Source: an uncultured Acetobacteraceae bacterium (GTDB taxonomy: Bacteria; Pseudomonadota; Alphaproteobacteria; Acetobacterales; Acetobacteraceae). Taken from it: a DNA stretch of 51,582 nt. Under the pieces are notes generated by a model. That model ran no database searches. It was given only the letters and a program-made list of their open reading frames with translations, and was not told where the DNA came from. The DNA is taken from assembly GCA_903895595.1 (NCBI GenBank), contig CAITUP010000014.1:1-51582 (forward strand), in the 5' to 3' direction. Position numbers and translations under genes: made by a program. Positions 33,716 through 45,900 of the stretch are shown piece by piece; positions within the stretch are counted from its first letter, which is position 1; each line of letters opens with the position of its first letter.

Positions 33716-34975
33716 ATGACCATCGTCGGTGTCGATTTCGGCACAACCAACAGCGTCGTGACGCTCCTGCCGCCCGACGGCGCCGCCACCACCGTCCGCT
33801 TCCCCGTCGGAGCCGGCGCGCTGTCGGTCATCCGCTCCGTCCTGTGCTTCTGGACCGATGGCGATCCCCGGCATTTCGGCCCACGCCACGCCATCGGCCC
33901 CGCCGCCATCGACGCATGGCTGGACGACCCCCTGGAAAGCCGGCTGATGATGTCGCTGAAATCCTATCTGGGACAGAGCGGCTTCTCCGACACGCGCGTT
34001 TTCGGTCGGACCTTCAAGCTCGAAAATCTCATTACTTTGTTCCTGCGCGGTATCCTGCCCGAACACATACCCGACGCCGTCCTGATCGCCGGCCGCCCCG
34101 TCCGTTTCGCCGGCGACGCCCCCGACGATGCGCTGGGCGAACAACGCCTGCGCGCCGCGTACACCGCCGCCGGATGGACCGATGTCCAAACGGCGCTGGA
34201 ACCGGAAGCAGCCGGTTACCGTTTCGTCCGCAACCTCACCGCGCCCGCGACCGTATTGATCGGCGATTTCGGCGGCGGCACCAGCGATTTTTCCGTGCTG
34301 CGTTTCGAACCCGGCGACCGCCGCACGGTCTCGGCGCTCGGCCACGCCGGTATTGGCATCGCGGGCGATACGTTCGACTACCGTATCATCGATACCATCG
34401 TCTCCCCCCGTCTCGGCAAAGGCAGCACCTACAACGTCATGGGCGCCGACCTGCCCGTCCCGCCCGACTATTACTCAAGCTTCGCCCGCTGGCACCAATT
34501 ATCGCTGATGCGCGCACCACGCATGCTGCGGGATATCGAATCCGTCGCCCGCACCGCCGCCCACCCCGACCGCCTGCGCGCTTTGCTCCGCCTGATCCAG
34601 GACGAGCTTGGCTATGCCCTGTACCGTGCGGTATCCGGCCTGAAAGCGGAACTTTCCCAGTCCGAAACTGCCGTCCTGCGTTTCCACCACAAGGATTTCG
34701 CCATCGAGGAAACCGTCGCCCGCACCGATTTCGAACACTGGATCACCCCGGACCTCCGGCGCATCGGCGCAACCGTGGACGCGGCACTGGCCGACGCCGG
34801 CCTGAAGCAAGACGCCATCGACCGCGTCTTCCTAACCGGCGGCACATCCCTCGTGCCCGCGGTGCGCCGCCTGTTCACGACCCGCTTCGGCGAAACGCGC
34901 GTGACCGGCGGCGGGGAGTTCGTGTCGGTCGCCGAGGGCCTGGCACTGATCGGCGCCGACCGGATGGCGGCCTGA
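33716..34975 (+). CDS. YegD-like short Hsp70 protein without substrate-binding domain
   Basis: A 419-residue cytosolic protein that is essentially an Hsp70 actin-like ATPase domain. Phosphate-1 loop VDFGTTNS (6-13), EPEAA (162-166), phosphate-2 DFGGGTSDF (184-192) and FLTGGTSLVPAV near 380 are intact. The beta substrate-binding domain and lid of DnaK are absent; length and sequence agree with the YegD group of Hsp70 homologues, whose function is unknown. It lies between two copies of a small gene, next to an AbiEii-like gene. Confidence 0.88.
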   Translation: MTIVGVDFGTTNSVVTLLPPDGAATTVRFPVGAGALSVIRSVLCFWTDGDPRHFGPRHAIGPAAIDAWLDDPLESRLMMSLKSYLGQSGFSDTRVFGRTFKLENLITLFLRGILPEHIPDAVLIAGRPVRFAGDAPDDALGEQRLRAAYTAAGWTDVQTALEPEAAGYRFVRNLTAPATVLIGDFGGGTSDFSVLRFEPGDRRTVSALGHAGIGIAGDTFDYRIIDTIVSPRLGKGSTYNVMGADLPVPPDYYSSFARWHQLSLMRAPRMLRDIESVARTAAHPDRLRALLRLIQDELGYALYRAVSGLKAELSQSETAVLRFHHKDFAIEETVARTDFEHWITPDLRRIGATVDAALADAGLKQDAIDRVFLTGGTSLVPAVRRLFTTRFGETRVTGGGEFVSVAEGLALIGADRMAA

Positions 34976-35026
34976 TACCGTCAGCTTTCTCTTCTTCCGC
35001 CGGCCGCTTCGCGATACGCTGCCACC

Positions 35027-35248
35027 ATGGAAACCAACGATACGGTCATTCCCGCCGAGTACCCCGAGTTGGCCCGTCTGGCATGGAATCGCGACCCGAA
35101 CAGGCCGATCCCTGGGCAGGAGGCGCTCGGCCTGTATGAGGCCAACTGGCGGCATGTGGCGGCCGAGGCATTGTCCGCCCGCGAACGCGACCTGATCGCG
35201 GGTCTCGTGGCGCGCTTCGGCAACGGCCATCTGCTGACAACCAAATGA
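35027..35248 (+). CDS. Small protein, putative antitoxin partner of AbiEii-like protein
   Basis: A 73-residue protein (METNDTVIPAEYPEL, LYEANWRHVAAEALSARE, LIAGLVARFGNGHL). A basic central stretch AWNRDPNRPIPG is absent from the shorter copy at 33508. The stop overlaps the next start by 4 nt (ATGA), so it is co-translated with the nucleotidyltransferase-type gene. Small proteins in this position act as antitoxins in AbiE-like systems; here that is inference. No DNA-binding motif is clear. Confidence 0.7.
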   Translation: METNDTVIPAEYPELARLAWNRDPNRPIPGQEALGLYEANWRHVAAEALSARERDLIAGLVARFGNGHLLTTK

Positions 35249-35946
35249 CCCAGTTTCAACGCCCGGAACACCGAGCGGTCGCGGCGGTCCTCGCGGCCAT
35301 GGATCGCGATCTGCTGACGCGGTGCGCCTGCTACTTCGGCGGCGGGACGGAGATTGTCCTGGAACTCGGCGAATACAGGCTCAGCAAGGACATCGATTTC
35401 CTGTGCGCCGACGCGGCGGGATACCGGGAACTGCGCACACGGATCGTATCCGGCGGGGCGGCGGCCCTGTTCGGACCGGCGATCCGCGAGGAACGGGCCT
35501 TTCGTACCGACCAGTACGGTATCCGCGGCATCGTATCGGTCGGCGCTGTTCCCATCCGTTTCGAGATCGTTCGCGAGGGCCGCATCGGCCTCAGCGGACG
35601 CGACGATACGGCGCTCGGTGTCCCGCGTCTGAGCGCGGTGGACCGGATCGCCGAGAAACTGCTGGCCAACGCCGACCGGGCACAGGACCGAGCGACTGCG
35701 TACCGCGACGCAGTCGATTTGGGCATGATGGCTCTGCGACTTGGGGCATTCCCCACCGAAGCGCTCATCAAAGCCGAAGCCGCCTACGGCGCCGATATCG
35801 CCGCGAAACTCCATTGGGTGCTGGAACGCCTCGCCGCCGAAGAAGAACGCCGCCATGCCGCCGACACAATCGGCATGGAACGTTCCCTGTTCGATAACGC
35901 GATTGTCGCGCTATCGGATGAGATCCAGCGGACCCGGCCTTTCTAA
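35245..35946 (+). CDS. AbiEii-like nucleotidyltransferase, putative toxin
   Basis: A 233-residue protein of the AbiEii/nucleotidyl transferase family: CYFGGGTEIVLEL followed by YRLSKDIDFLCAD, the GG-x(n)-DxDF core with Asp metal ligands, then IRFEIVREGRI and LSAVDRIAEKLLANADR, as in the family. AbiEii toxins transfer nucleotides to block growth; targets differ. It follows its 73-residue partner with a 4-nt overlap, and its stop overlaps that of the convergent hydrolase gene by 3 nt. Confidence 0.82.
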   Translation: MTQFQRPEHRAVAAVLAAMDRDLLTRCACYFGGGTEIVLELGEYRLSKDIDFLCADAAGYRELRTRIVSGGAAALFGPAIREERAFRTDQYGIRGIVSVGAVPIRFEIVREGRIGLSGRDDTALGVPRLSAVDRIAEKLLANADRAQDRATAYRDAVDLGMMALRLGAFPTEALIKAEAAYGADIAAKLHWVLERLAAEEERRHAADTIGMERSLFDNAIVALSDEIQRTRPF

Positions 35947-36893
35947 GAATTCGCCGCCAAAAACCCCTCGATCCCCGCGATAAATCCCTTCGTATTCTGC
36001 CCGTGCACGTTGTGCCCGCAGTTCGGCACCGTAATCAGCGTGCCCCGCGGCAGCGCGTCGCGGAACCGGTCGGCGGCATCGGCAGTCAGAATGTTCGAAT
36101 TCTCGCCGCGCACGATCAGCACCGGCAGATCGAACGCGCCGGCATCTTCCAGCGAAATGTTCTCCTGCGCCCCCTGCCCCCGCACAATCCCCAACCGCCG
36201 AGGGTTGCTGTCGCATTTGCTGACGTATTTGCCGTCGGCGCGTTCCAGCATGTTGTATTTCACCGTCCGCTCGATGTGCTCGCGGGAACGGTAGGGATCG
36301 TATTTGCGCACGTTGGCGACAAAATGTTCCAGATTATCGAACTCCTCGTTCGCCATCACGAAGCCCTGGATCACCTCCCGCCCGCGACCGGACAGTTCCG
36401 GGCCGATATCGACCAGCACCAGCGCCCGCAGCTTCGACGGGTCGCGCTTGGTCATCAGCATCGAATTGCGCCCGCCCATGGAATGACCCATGACCAGCGG
36501 TTTCACCAGACCCATCGCCTGAATGAAAGCCTCGGCGTCCAGCGCCATCTCATGGTTGCCGTAGCTGACATCGCGCGACCATTCGCTGTCGCCATGGCCG
36601 CGCTGGTCCAGCGCCAGGACACGGTATTTTTGTGCCAGATGCAGGCTGACCAGATCCCATGAATGCGCCGACTGGTGCCCGCCATGCAGCAGCACGATAA
36701 CAGGCGCGTCGGCCGCACCCCATTCCAGGAAATGGAACCGCTGCTGGCGCAGCACGATATTGCAGGACCGGTACGGCACGCCCGGCGCGTGCGGAATGCC
36801 CAGGTCGGTGGCGCTTTGCAGCAGGCTGCGGAACTCGTCCGTGGCGGTCATGTCCAGCGGCGAGGAGCCCTGGGCGAAGGTGTTCAAATACAT
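35943..36893 (-). CDS. Alpha/beta-hydrolase
   Basis: A 316-residue alpha/beta-hydrolase. Oxyanion loop HGGHQSAHSWD begins at His70, the nucleophile is Ser138 in VMGHSMGGR, and the catalytic His is in PNCGHNVHG near the C terminus; the acid is probably in the LIVRGENSNIL region, where Glu replaces the more usual Asp. DQRGHGDSEW is typical of esterase/epoxide-hydrolase-like members. Substrate is unknown. ATG 36893 has only a weak ribosome site; Met15 is an alternative. Confidence 0.88.
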   Translation of the reverse strand: MYLNTFAQGSSPLDMTATDEFRSLLQSATDLGIPHAPGVPYRSCNIVLRQQRFHFLEWGAADAPVIVLLHGGHQSAHSWDLVSLHLAQKYRVLALDQRGHGDSEWSRDVSYGNHEMALDAEAFIQAMGLVKPLVMGHSMGGRNSMLMTKRDPSKLRALVLVDIGPELSGRGREVIQGFVMANEEFDNLEHFVANVRKYDPYRSREHIERTVKYNMLERADGKYVSKCDSNPRRLGIVRGQGAQENISLEDAGAFDLPVLIVRGENSNILTADAADRFRDALPRGTLITVPNCGHNVHGQNTKGFIAGIEGFLAANS

Positions 36894-36950
36894 GCTTGGA
36901 GTCCGCTCTTTCCGTGGTTGACCCGACGTTAAGAGCGGAATCTCCGCCTG

Positions 36951-39900
36951 TCACCCCGCTCGGCGTGAAGCGGCCCGAGGCGTGCTCTCGCCAGCCGCAT
37001 CCCGCATCGCCGCCGCGACCGCGGCTTCGCTGTGTTCGGCCCGCACAAACGCCAATCCGGCGCGGGCAAAACGGCCGTTCAAGGACGCCTTACCGTGCAG
37101 ATCCAGGATCAGCGCCGCCATAGCCACCGGGTCCTTGGCCTCCAACCCCCGCAACGTCTCGGGCAGCCCAAGACCCGCCGCGTCCCTCGTGACACACGGC
37201 ACCCCGGCCGCGAGGCAATCCAGCACCGCGTGTGGCCGTCCCAGCGCCACGGCCACACGCACGTTGTCCAGTTCGCCGCCGACGACCAGCGGCATGTCCG
37301 GTTCCTGTGCCCGCACCAGCGGCATGACAGCGTCCTCCAGCCAATGCATTCCGGCGGCGTCGGCGAACACCGCGATGCCGCGATACTCGCCCTGGGGCAT
37401 GCCACGCGCGGCGGCGGTCAGCGTCCGAGGCACCGCATGCACGCGGGCACCGGGGGCGGCCTCGCGCAGCCAAGCCACATCGTCGGCGCTCTGCACGACG
37501 ATCGCATCGGCCATCCGCATCGCCGGGATATTGCTTGCCTCCGGCCGTTCCGACCCAGCGCCATACAGCACCCGCGCCCGCTTCTGCGACGCCCGCACCA
37601 GACCGGCATAGGCCTCGGCGGTGCGGCCGCCGGACAGGTAGACCAGACCGAACATGTCCCGCTTGCGCCGCAGCAATTCCTCGGCCGAGGCGACCATCGG
37701 CGCGCGATGGCACACCACGCCCCAGGCTTTCAGCGCCGTCACCGCGTCGTCTCCACGCGCCAACTCGTCGGCGGCGAGGATTTCCACCGTCCAGCCCAGC
37801 GACCGCAACGCGGCGATGTGGCTCAACAGCGCATCGTCGTGCCCGCGGCGCGGCAGTTTCTCGCTGAGGATCAACGCCTGCTTCGGTGCTTCGCTGGGCA
37901 CAACGGCCGTGCCGGTCGCCTGCGTGGCGCGCAGGCGGCGGATGCGGTCGATACCTTCCAGGTACGTGTCCAGCAGCGCATCCAGATCGCCCGTCTGTTC
38001 CGTCGCGGCGTCCACAGCCTTGCGGACTTCCTTCAGCAGCGACTTCCGGCTCACGGCATCGATGGCCAGCGGCGAGCCGGGCAGCTCGTGCCGGTCTCCG
38101 ACACGGCGGACCCGCAGTTCGTGCCGGACTTGCGGCGACAAAGGACGCGCGAGCCGCAGCTCGAACCCATGGCGTCCGTCGCCGATCCCCGCCAGCTCCA
38201 AATCCGCTCGGTAACGATTGGCAACCACACGGGCAATCGTGCCGTCGCCGTCGAGGATTTCCAGCTCGACCGCCCCATCGGGATCGGTCGGATCGTACGC
38301 CCAGCCAGTGACCGTGCGTCCGTCCAGCCCGTCCAGATTTCCGGTCATCTGTCCATTTCGAGTCCGCACCAGACCGGCGCGGGTGTCGATCGCCGCACGG
38401 ATCGATTCCAGCACCGGCCCGGACTCGATCCGGGGCGCGCAGAACGCCCAGACCGCCGGAGCCGCATTGGGATACAACGCGGCGAATTCGGTCGCATTGT
38501 GGAACATGCCGCGGCTGTCGCAATCGACGAAGGTTTCCGCCGGAGCACCTTCCGCGAAGACGATGTCGTGCGCATCCAGTTCGATATGGAAATACCGGAT
38601 CGGATCGATTTCCGAACACCGCACGATGCTGCTGCCGTTCACCAAATGCTCGGCCTGCACCAACACGCCGTCGAAATACATCGCGTGCAGCGGGGAAACG
38701 TACAGATCGCGGACCGGAACGTTATCGCCCAGCGCCCCCTGCTTGATCAGGATCGGGATAATGTCGCGGTTACCCGCAGCAAAGGCGGCGGCATAGGCCC
38801 GTTTGCCGATCCACCGGATCGGTTTCGCGGACCCGTCCAGCGTCACGACGCTGTCGCCAATGGCCAAATCCTCCACCCGGATTTCGCCCCGGTCGGTGCG
38901 GATCATGGTGCCCGCCAAATAGCAGGGCGTGACGGTGTCGGTGATCGTCGTGGTGCCGTTGGAGGTGAAAACGTTGAACGTCCCACCGGCATAGTCGAAG
39001 GTGTTATCCAGCGGGATGAAGATATCGCCGCCGCCCGCCAGCTTGATATCCAGCGTCCCCGGCGGCGAAATCGTCGCCGACGACGCGGCCGTCCCGCTCG
39101 GCAGCACGATGCTGTCGCCCTGCAGGAACCGGCTGAGCGTGCCGGAGAAACCGCCGGTCCCCAACGACAGAATTCCGGCAGTGCCGGAGAAGCCGATGGT
39201 CGTGCCGGCCGCGACGGAGCCATCGAGTTGCAGCGTCGCGCCATCGGTTACGATGAACGAACCGCTGGCGACGGACCCGGTGACATCCAGCACGCCGCCG
39301 GTCGCGATGACCGTTCCGCCGCCCGCCAAACCGCCGTCGATGGTGCCGTAGCCGCTGATGGTGCCGCCCGCGTCGATGGTGATGGTGGCCGGCGGATCGA
39401 GTGTGCCCCCAGCCAGCACGATATTGCCGCTCGCGCCGAGATGGACGCTGGTGGCGTTCACCGAACCGCCGGTGTTGATCGTCAGTGTCCCGGCCGACCC
39501 GAGGGCGAGCCCGATAACCAGCGCACCGCCTTCCAGCAGCGCGTTGCTGCCGCCAACCACCACGGTGCCGTTGCCGCCGTTTTGGTTACCGATATCGATC
39601 GTGTCGTTGCCGGCGTTGACCGTGCCGCCATTCAGAACGCTCAACATGCCGGCATGGCTGTCGCCGACGATCAGTTGTTGGCCGGAGCCGGTCAGGTTCC
39701 ACAGCGAGCCGCTGCCGGTGACCGTGCCGGACGCATTGGCGCCGTCGATATCCACCGCCGGTCCGCCGCTGGCGTAGCTGCCGATCACGGTGCCGCCACC
39801 TTCGATGAGCAGCACGCCCGTGGCAGCGCCGCCTTGCCCGATGCTCAGCACGTCGCTGTTGGTCAGGCGTCCGCCGTTGACCACGACCGTGCCGCTCGCC

Positions 39901-42900
39901 CCGCTGGCGGCACCGATGGCGAAGCCGGACGTGCCGGTGTCGCTGAGCGATCCGAACTGATTGATAATCAGTTGCGCGCTATCGGAGCCGCCTGACCCGA
40001 CGCTGACATGCCCGCTATCGGTCAACAGCGCCGTATGAGCGGTACCGCCGAGCGTGACGGTGCCGTCGGCGCCGATGGAGAGGCTGGTGGCCTGAACCGT
40101 ACCCTGATCGCCTATCGCGATCAGGCCGGTGCTGCCAATCAGGTTGTCGGATGCGGACAGGGCGCCCGCGACGATCGTGCCGCCCGATTCGACACTGAGC
40201 GTGCCGATGCCCGCACTCTGGCCGACAACGATGGTTTGGCCGGTCGCGTTGAGAGTGCCGCTGCTGTTGACGTCCAGCGAGCCGATCGTGCCGGCGGCGC
40301 CGATGTTCAGCGTGCTGTTGTCGATCCAGGTCGCGCCCGTGACGGTGCCGGTGGCGGTGTCGAAGGCAACGCCGTTCGTGTCGGTAGTCGTCAGCGTGCC
40401 GCCATTCTGCACCAACAAAACGCCCGACGCGCCCCCACCCGGTCCACCGGGGCCGATCGGGCCGCCCGGTCCACCGCCGATACCGCTGCCGCCGAACGTC
40501 AGACCGCCGCCGGTTTGCGTCAGCGTGCCACCGTTCACGACCACCGTGCCGCTCCCCGTGGAACCGACGGACGAAAGGGCCAATGCTCCACCGCTGACAT
40601 TGATCACACCGCCGCCGGACACGGACAACAAGCCGTTCGCGACCATCAGACTGGCCGCGCCCGTCAGCGAGCCGCCGTTGACCAGCACGGTCCCGGTGCC
40701 GAGCTGCCCGATCTGGATCCCGCTCGCGGTGCCGACGGTGACAATGCCGCCGGCATAAATGGTCACGAGGCCCTTGTTGACGTTCAACGCGCCTGCGTCC
40801 GTCAACGTTCCGGCATTAACCGCGATGGTGCCCCGCGTACCCGCGGCCTGGCCGACCTGCACGAGATTAAACGCGGTGAACCCGCCGCTGACGTCGTTGA
40901 CCGTGCCGCCCGCATTGATCGTCAGAGTGGCGTTGCCGGTTCCGGCGTCCTCGGATCCCACGAAGATGCCGCCGGAGACGTTCACGACGGCGGCGGAGGT
41001 GCCGCCGACGACGACCGTGCCGCCGTATTGCTCGTCCAGGCTGGTGACGCCGACGAAGCCGCCGGCACCGACCACGATCGAGGCCGCACCGCTGGCGCCG
41101 TTGCCGGTCCGCAGCGCGCCGCCGAGCAGCGTGCCGCCGTTCTCGATCGTCAATGTGCCGTAACTGGTGTCCTGCTGCCCGATGGTCAGGCTGAGGGTGG
41201 TCCCCAGATTCAGCACGCCGTTGCTGTTGATATCGAGCGAGCCTTGGCCGGCGTTACCGACGATCAAAGTGCCGGTCGAAACCGTCCATGTGCCGCCGGA
41301 GGTAATCGTCGCGGACGCCACCCCGGTGCCGGTGGAGTCGATATCGCCCTCTCCGGCGAAGCCGCCGGAGGACAGGGTGGTCAGCAGTTGGCCGTTGTTC
41401 TCGACCAGCAGCCGCCCCACGGAATTCGAGCCGCCAACAGCGAAATGCGGCGTTGTGACCGCCACGCTGCCGCCGTTGACGATCAGCGTGCCGCTGCCGC
41501 CGATGCCGCCGCCGATGCTGTCGGCCGCCACGGTGCTGTAGGCTGTCAACTGGCCGTTGGCCTGCACCGTCACAGTGCCGGCGCCAGTGCCGCCGATCTG
41601 GAAGGATCCGCCGCCCAGGCTGCCGCCGTTGACCACGACGGTGCCGCTGCCGCCGTTGGTGGCGACGTTCAAACCGCCTGTGTCGGTGACGACACCATGG
41701 GCGTTGACCGTCATCGTCGCACCGGTCTGGTTCTGCCCGATGGTCGTCACGCCGGAGACGGTCAATTGCGCCAGCGACGCGCCGCCGACAACGATGGTGC
41801 CGCCGCCGTCCGCCGACAGCCCGCTGGCCGTCGCGGCACCGCCCGCCCCGATCGTCAACTGCCCCGACGCCGTCCCGCCGATGGGGAACCCGACCGCGAA
41901 CACACCGCCGGCCAGGCTGCCGCCGCTCTCCACGGTCACAGTGCCGGCGCCGCCGGCTTGGTTGCCGATATCCACCGCGTTGTTGCCGGCGTTCACCAAG
42001 CCGTTGGTGTTCACGTCCAGCGAGCCGGTTCCCTGGTCGCCGATCGCGAACTGGCCGTTGACGTTCAGTGCCGATCCGGCCCCGGTCACGACGACGGTGC
42101 CTGTTCCTCCGCTACTAGCCCCGATATCGACCGCCGGGCCAACCGCCTGGGTCGAGGTAACGGTGCCGCCGGCCTGGATCGTCATGACCCCCGCGCCGGA
42201 CTGGCCGATCCCCATGAAGCCGGTATTGGTCAGGGTGCCGTCATCGACCACGACCGTGCCCGTCGCCCCCGCGGCGTTCGCGACGGAGAACCCGACGGAG
42301 GTGACAACAGCGCTGGTGCCGACCGTCAGGACGCCGTTCGTCAGCGTCTGGTTGCCGACGACAATCTGGGCGCCGCTGATCAGCGTTCCGGCGTTGACCG
42401 TGACGGTGCCGCTGCTTCCCTGGTTCTGGCCGATCACCAGCGACGCGCCGCTGGTCGTGCCGGCGTTCACCACGCCGCCGGTGCCGATGTTCAGGAACCC
42501 GGCGCCGGTCTCGGCCGTGCCGGCGATCGTGGCGGTGGAGCCGAGTTTGACCGTACCGGCGAGGAGCGTGCCGCCGTTGACAACGAGAGTACCGTTGTCG
42601 CCGTGGCCGCCGATCCGGACGCCCGAGGTGGTGGAACCGCCGTTGACAATACCTCCGCCGCTGATGGTGCCGCTGCCCGAACCGCCGGTCTGCGCCTGGT
42701 TGGTGCTGCTGCCGACGCCGATATCCAACGACGGGGGGTTGGCGCCGCCATCGGCGGCCAGCACCAGCGTCCCCTGGTTCGCCACCAGCAGCGTGCCGGT
42801 GCCCGAACGGCCGACCGCGACCTGACCGTCGGCGGTGAACGTCGATCCGTTGCCGGTCACGACCAATGTGCCGCTGCCGCTCAGACCGACATTGACCGCG

Positions 42901-45900
42901 GGTGTGGCGGTCTCATTGGACGTGACGGCCAACGCCGTGGCGCCCGCCGCGATGGTCAGCTGACCGGTTGTGCCAACGCCCTTCGCGATTGTGATGGGAC
43001 CGTTGGCATTCAGCGCGGCGGCGGCGCCGGTGACAAGCACCGTGCCCGTGGCAGCCGCCAACGTGCCGGAGGCAACGCCGCCGCCGACGATCAGGTCGGG
43101 GGTCGTCCCGGACACGCCGACGTTCAGCGTCCCGCCCGCGTTGACAACGACCGTGCCGTTGGTCCCCGCGGTGCTGCCGACAATGATTGAACCGGCGCCG
43201 GACGCGATCAGCCCGTTATCGGTGACGGTGCCGTTGGCGAACATCGTGCCCGCGTTGGTCAGCGTCACGCCGGACGCGAAGGAGTCCGTTCCGCCAAACG
43301 ACCAGCCGGCGCCAGCATCGATGGTGACCTGCGCGAAGTTAACGAAGGTGGAGCCGAAGCCGGAGATTTTGCCGTTCGACGCGGCGGAGGCCAGTTCCAG
43401 GGTGCTGACGAACGCACCGCTGACAAGGTTGCCGCCATCGACCTGACCGGACATCGTCTGGCCCGGCGTCAGGATCAGCCGGTTCGCCGCGCCGGCCGCG
43501 AACTGCACGGCATCGGTGGCCCCGGATATCGATCCGGCGTTGGACACCGTGCCGCCGCCGGCGACTCGCACCCCGAAGCTGCTGCCGGTGACGGTGCCGC
43601 CGGAGTTGTTGACCACCGACCCGCCCGACGCGAGGCTGATGCCGTAGCTGCCAGCCCCGGTGCCGGCGATGCTGCCGGTGTTGACGACAGTGCCAGCGGC
43701 GCCTTTGACGAACACGCCGGCCTGGGTGCCCTCGATCGTGCCGCCCGCGATATTCGTGACGAGGCCACCACCGGGCAAATAGGCGCCATAGGTCGCCGGA
43801 TCGATAAGGCCGGCGTTGAAAATCGTGCTGCCGCCGGCGCTGGTGCCGCGCACGGCCGCGAGGCCGCTGCCGACGATGGTCCCGGCCGATTGGTTGGTGA
43901 ATATCCCGCCGCTGGCCAGCGAGATCGGGCCGTTCAGCACCTTGGCGTTGTTCAGCGTCCCGGCGATCAGCAGCGAGCCGCTGTTGGCGATCGACACCCC
44001 GGCGGCCAGGACGTTGTTGCCTGTCAGAACCCAGCTCGCGCCGCTGTCGATCGTGATCCGCCCGAAATCGATGTATTTGGTGCCTAAGCCGGACAAGGTG
44101 CCGGTCGAGGCGCCGGAGGCCAGCTCCAGCGTACTCAGGATGGTGGAACCGACCGTATTGCCGCCATCGACCAGACCGTTGAACACGGCGCCGGGATCGA
44201 TAATCAGGCGGTTGGCGAAGCCGGTCGCGAAGCTCGCGGCATCGGCGACGGTGCCGGAAATGGTGCCGGCGTTGGTCAGGGTGCCGGCGCCGCCGAAATA
44301 GACGCCACGGTTGATGCCGGCCACGATGCCGGTGTTCACCACGGTGCCGCCGGCCTGCATGTTGATGCCGTAGCCATTGGTGCCGGAGACGGTGATCAGC
44401 CCCTGGTTCGACACCTGCCCGGCTTGGATCAGCGCGATGCCGCGGCGCACGGCACTGATCGTGCCGCCGGAGGCATTGGCGATGGAGCCGCCCCCGACCA
44501 GCTGGATGCCGCCGGACTGCGTTCCTTGGCCCGTCACGAGGCCGGCATTCACGATGGTACCGCCGCCAGCGAGGTAAATGCCCAGCGCCCCCGCAAAAAC
44601 CGAACCGCCCGAGGCATTGCTGATGTAGCCGCCCGAGAACAGGCCGATGCCGGCACTGCGGGTCGCGTTGTTGCCGCCGATCAATACGCCGGCGTTCAGC
44701 ACCGTACCGACGGAGGCGCCGGTCGGGCTGTAGACCGCGGCCAGGGTGCCGGTAATGGTCGCGGACGCCGCGTTGACCAGGGTGCCGCCGGACAAAACAA
44801 CGCCGCCGGGCAAAGCCGCGCTGTTGGTCAGCCGCCCGCTGTCGGTGATGCCGATGCTGGAGGCGACGCTGTTCGCACTGGTAAACGTCCAGCTCGCGCC
44901 CGCGTCGATGGTGATCTGGCCGAAGTCCGCGAATTGCGACCCGAGGGACGCCATCGTCCCGGCCGAAGCGGCGGACGCCAACTCCAGCGTGCTGACGAAA
45001 GTCGCGCCGACGGTGTTGCCGCCCTCGACGGTGCCGGAGAACACCGCGCCGGGCACGACGATCAACCGGTTGGCAAAGCCGGGCGAGAACTGCACCGCGT
45101 CGGACGCGCCGGTAATCGCCCCGGCATTGGTCAACGTGCCGCCGGACGACCCCGATTGCCCGAAGAACACGCCCTGCTGGCCGCCGATGACGGTGCCGGT
45201 GTTGGTCGCGGAGCCGCCGCGGCTCAGGTAAATGCCGGGCGCGTCGGTCGCGCTTGCCTGGACGAGGCCCTGATTGAGAACCGAACCGGCGTTATCCAGC
45301 ACGATCCCGCGCTTCGTCGCGGTGACCGTTCCGCCGGAGGCGTTGGTGACGGAGCCGGTGCCGAAGACCTCGATCCCGCCCGACCTCGTGCCGAGCCCGG
45401 CGATGGTGCCGGCGTTCACAACAGACCCGTTGCCGCCGATATAGACGCCGACGCCGCCCGCGCCGATCGAACCGCTGGAGACGTTGGTGACAACGCCGCC
45501 GGAGAACAGGATCACGCCCGCGCTGCGCGTCGGATTGCTGCCCCCCACCAGCACCCCGGCATTCACAACCGTCGCCGCCGACGCGCCGCTCGGGCCGTAG
45601 ACCGCGGCGGTGGGGCCGGCGATGGTGGTGCTGGCGGCGTTGGTCAGGATGCCCGCGGACAAATAAACCCCGGCCGCGATGGCGGCGCTGTTCGTCAGGG
45701 TGCCGCTGGTGGCGATGGAAATTGACGCCCCGAAGGTGTTCGTGGCAGCGAAAGTCCAGCTGGCGCCGGCATCGACGGTGATCCCGGCGAAATCGATGTA
45801 CTTCGAGCCGAAGCTGCTCAGCGTGCCAGCCGACGCGCCGGAGGCAAGCTCCAGCGTGCTGGCAGCGGTGGCGCCAATGGTGTTGCCCCCGTCCACCTTG

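Noticed and set aside
40008..43190. Long plus-strand frame of 1,060 codons opposite the giant gene
   Set aside because: It mirrors the Gly/Ala/Thr-rich repeats in reverse, has Arg/Asp/Ala-rich low-complexity translation and no family match. Similar shadows occur opposite other GC-rich genes.
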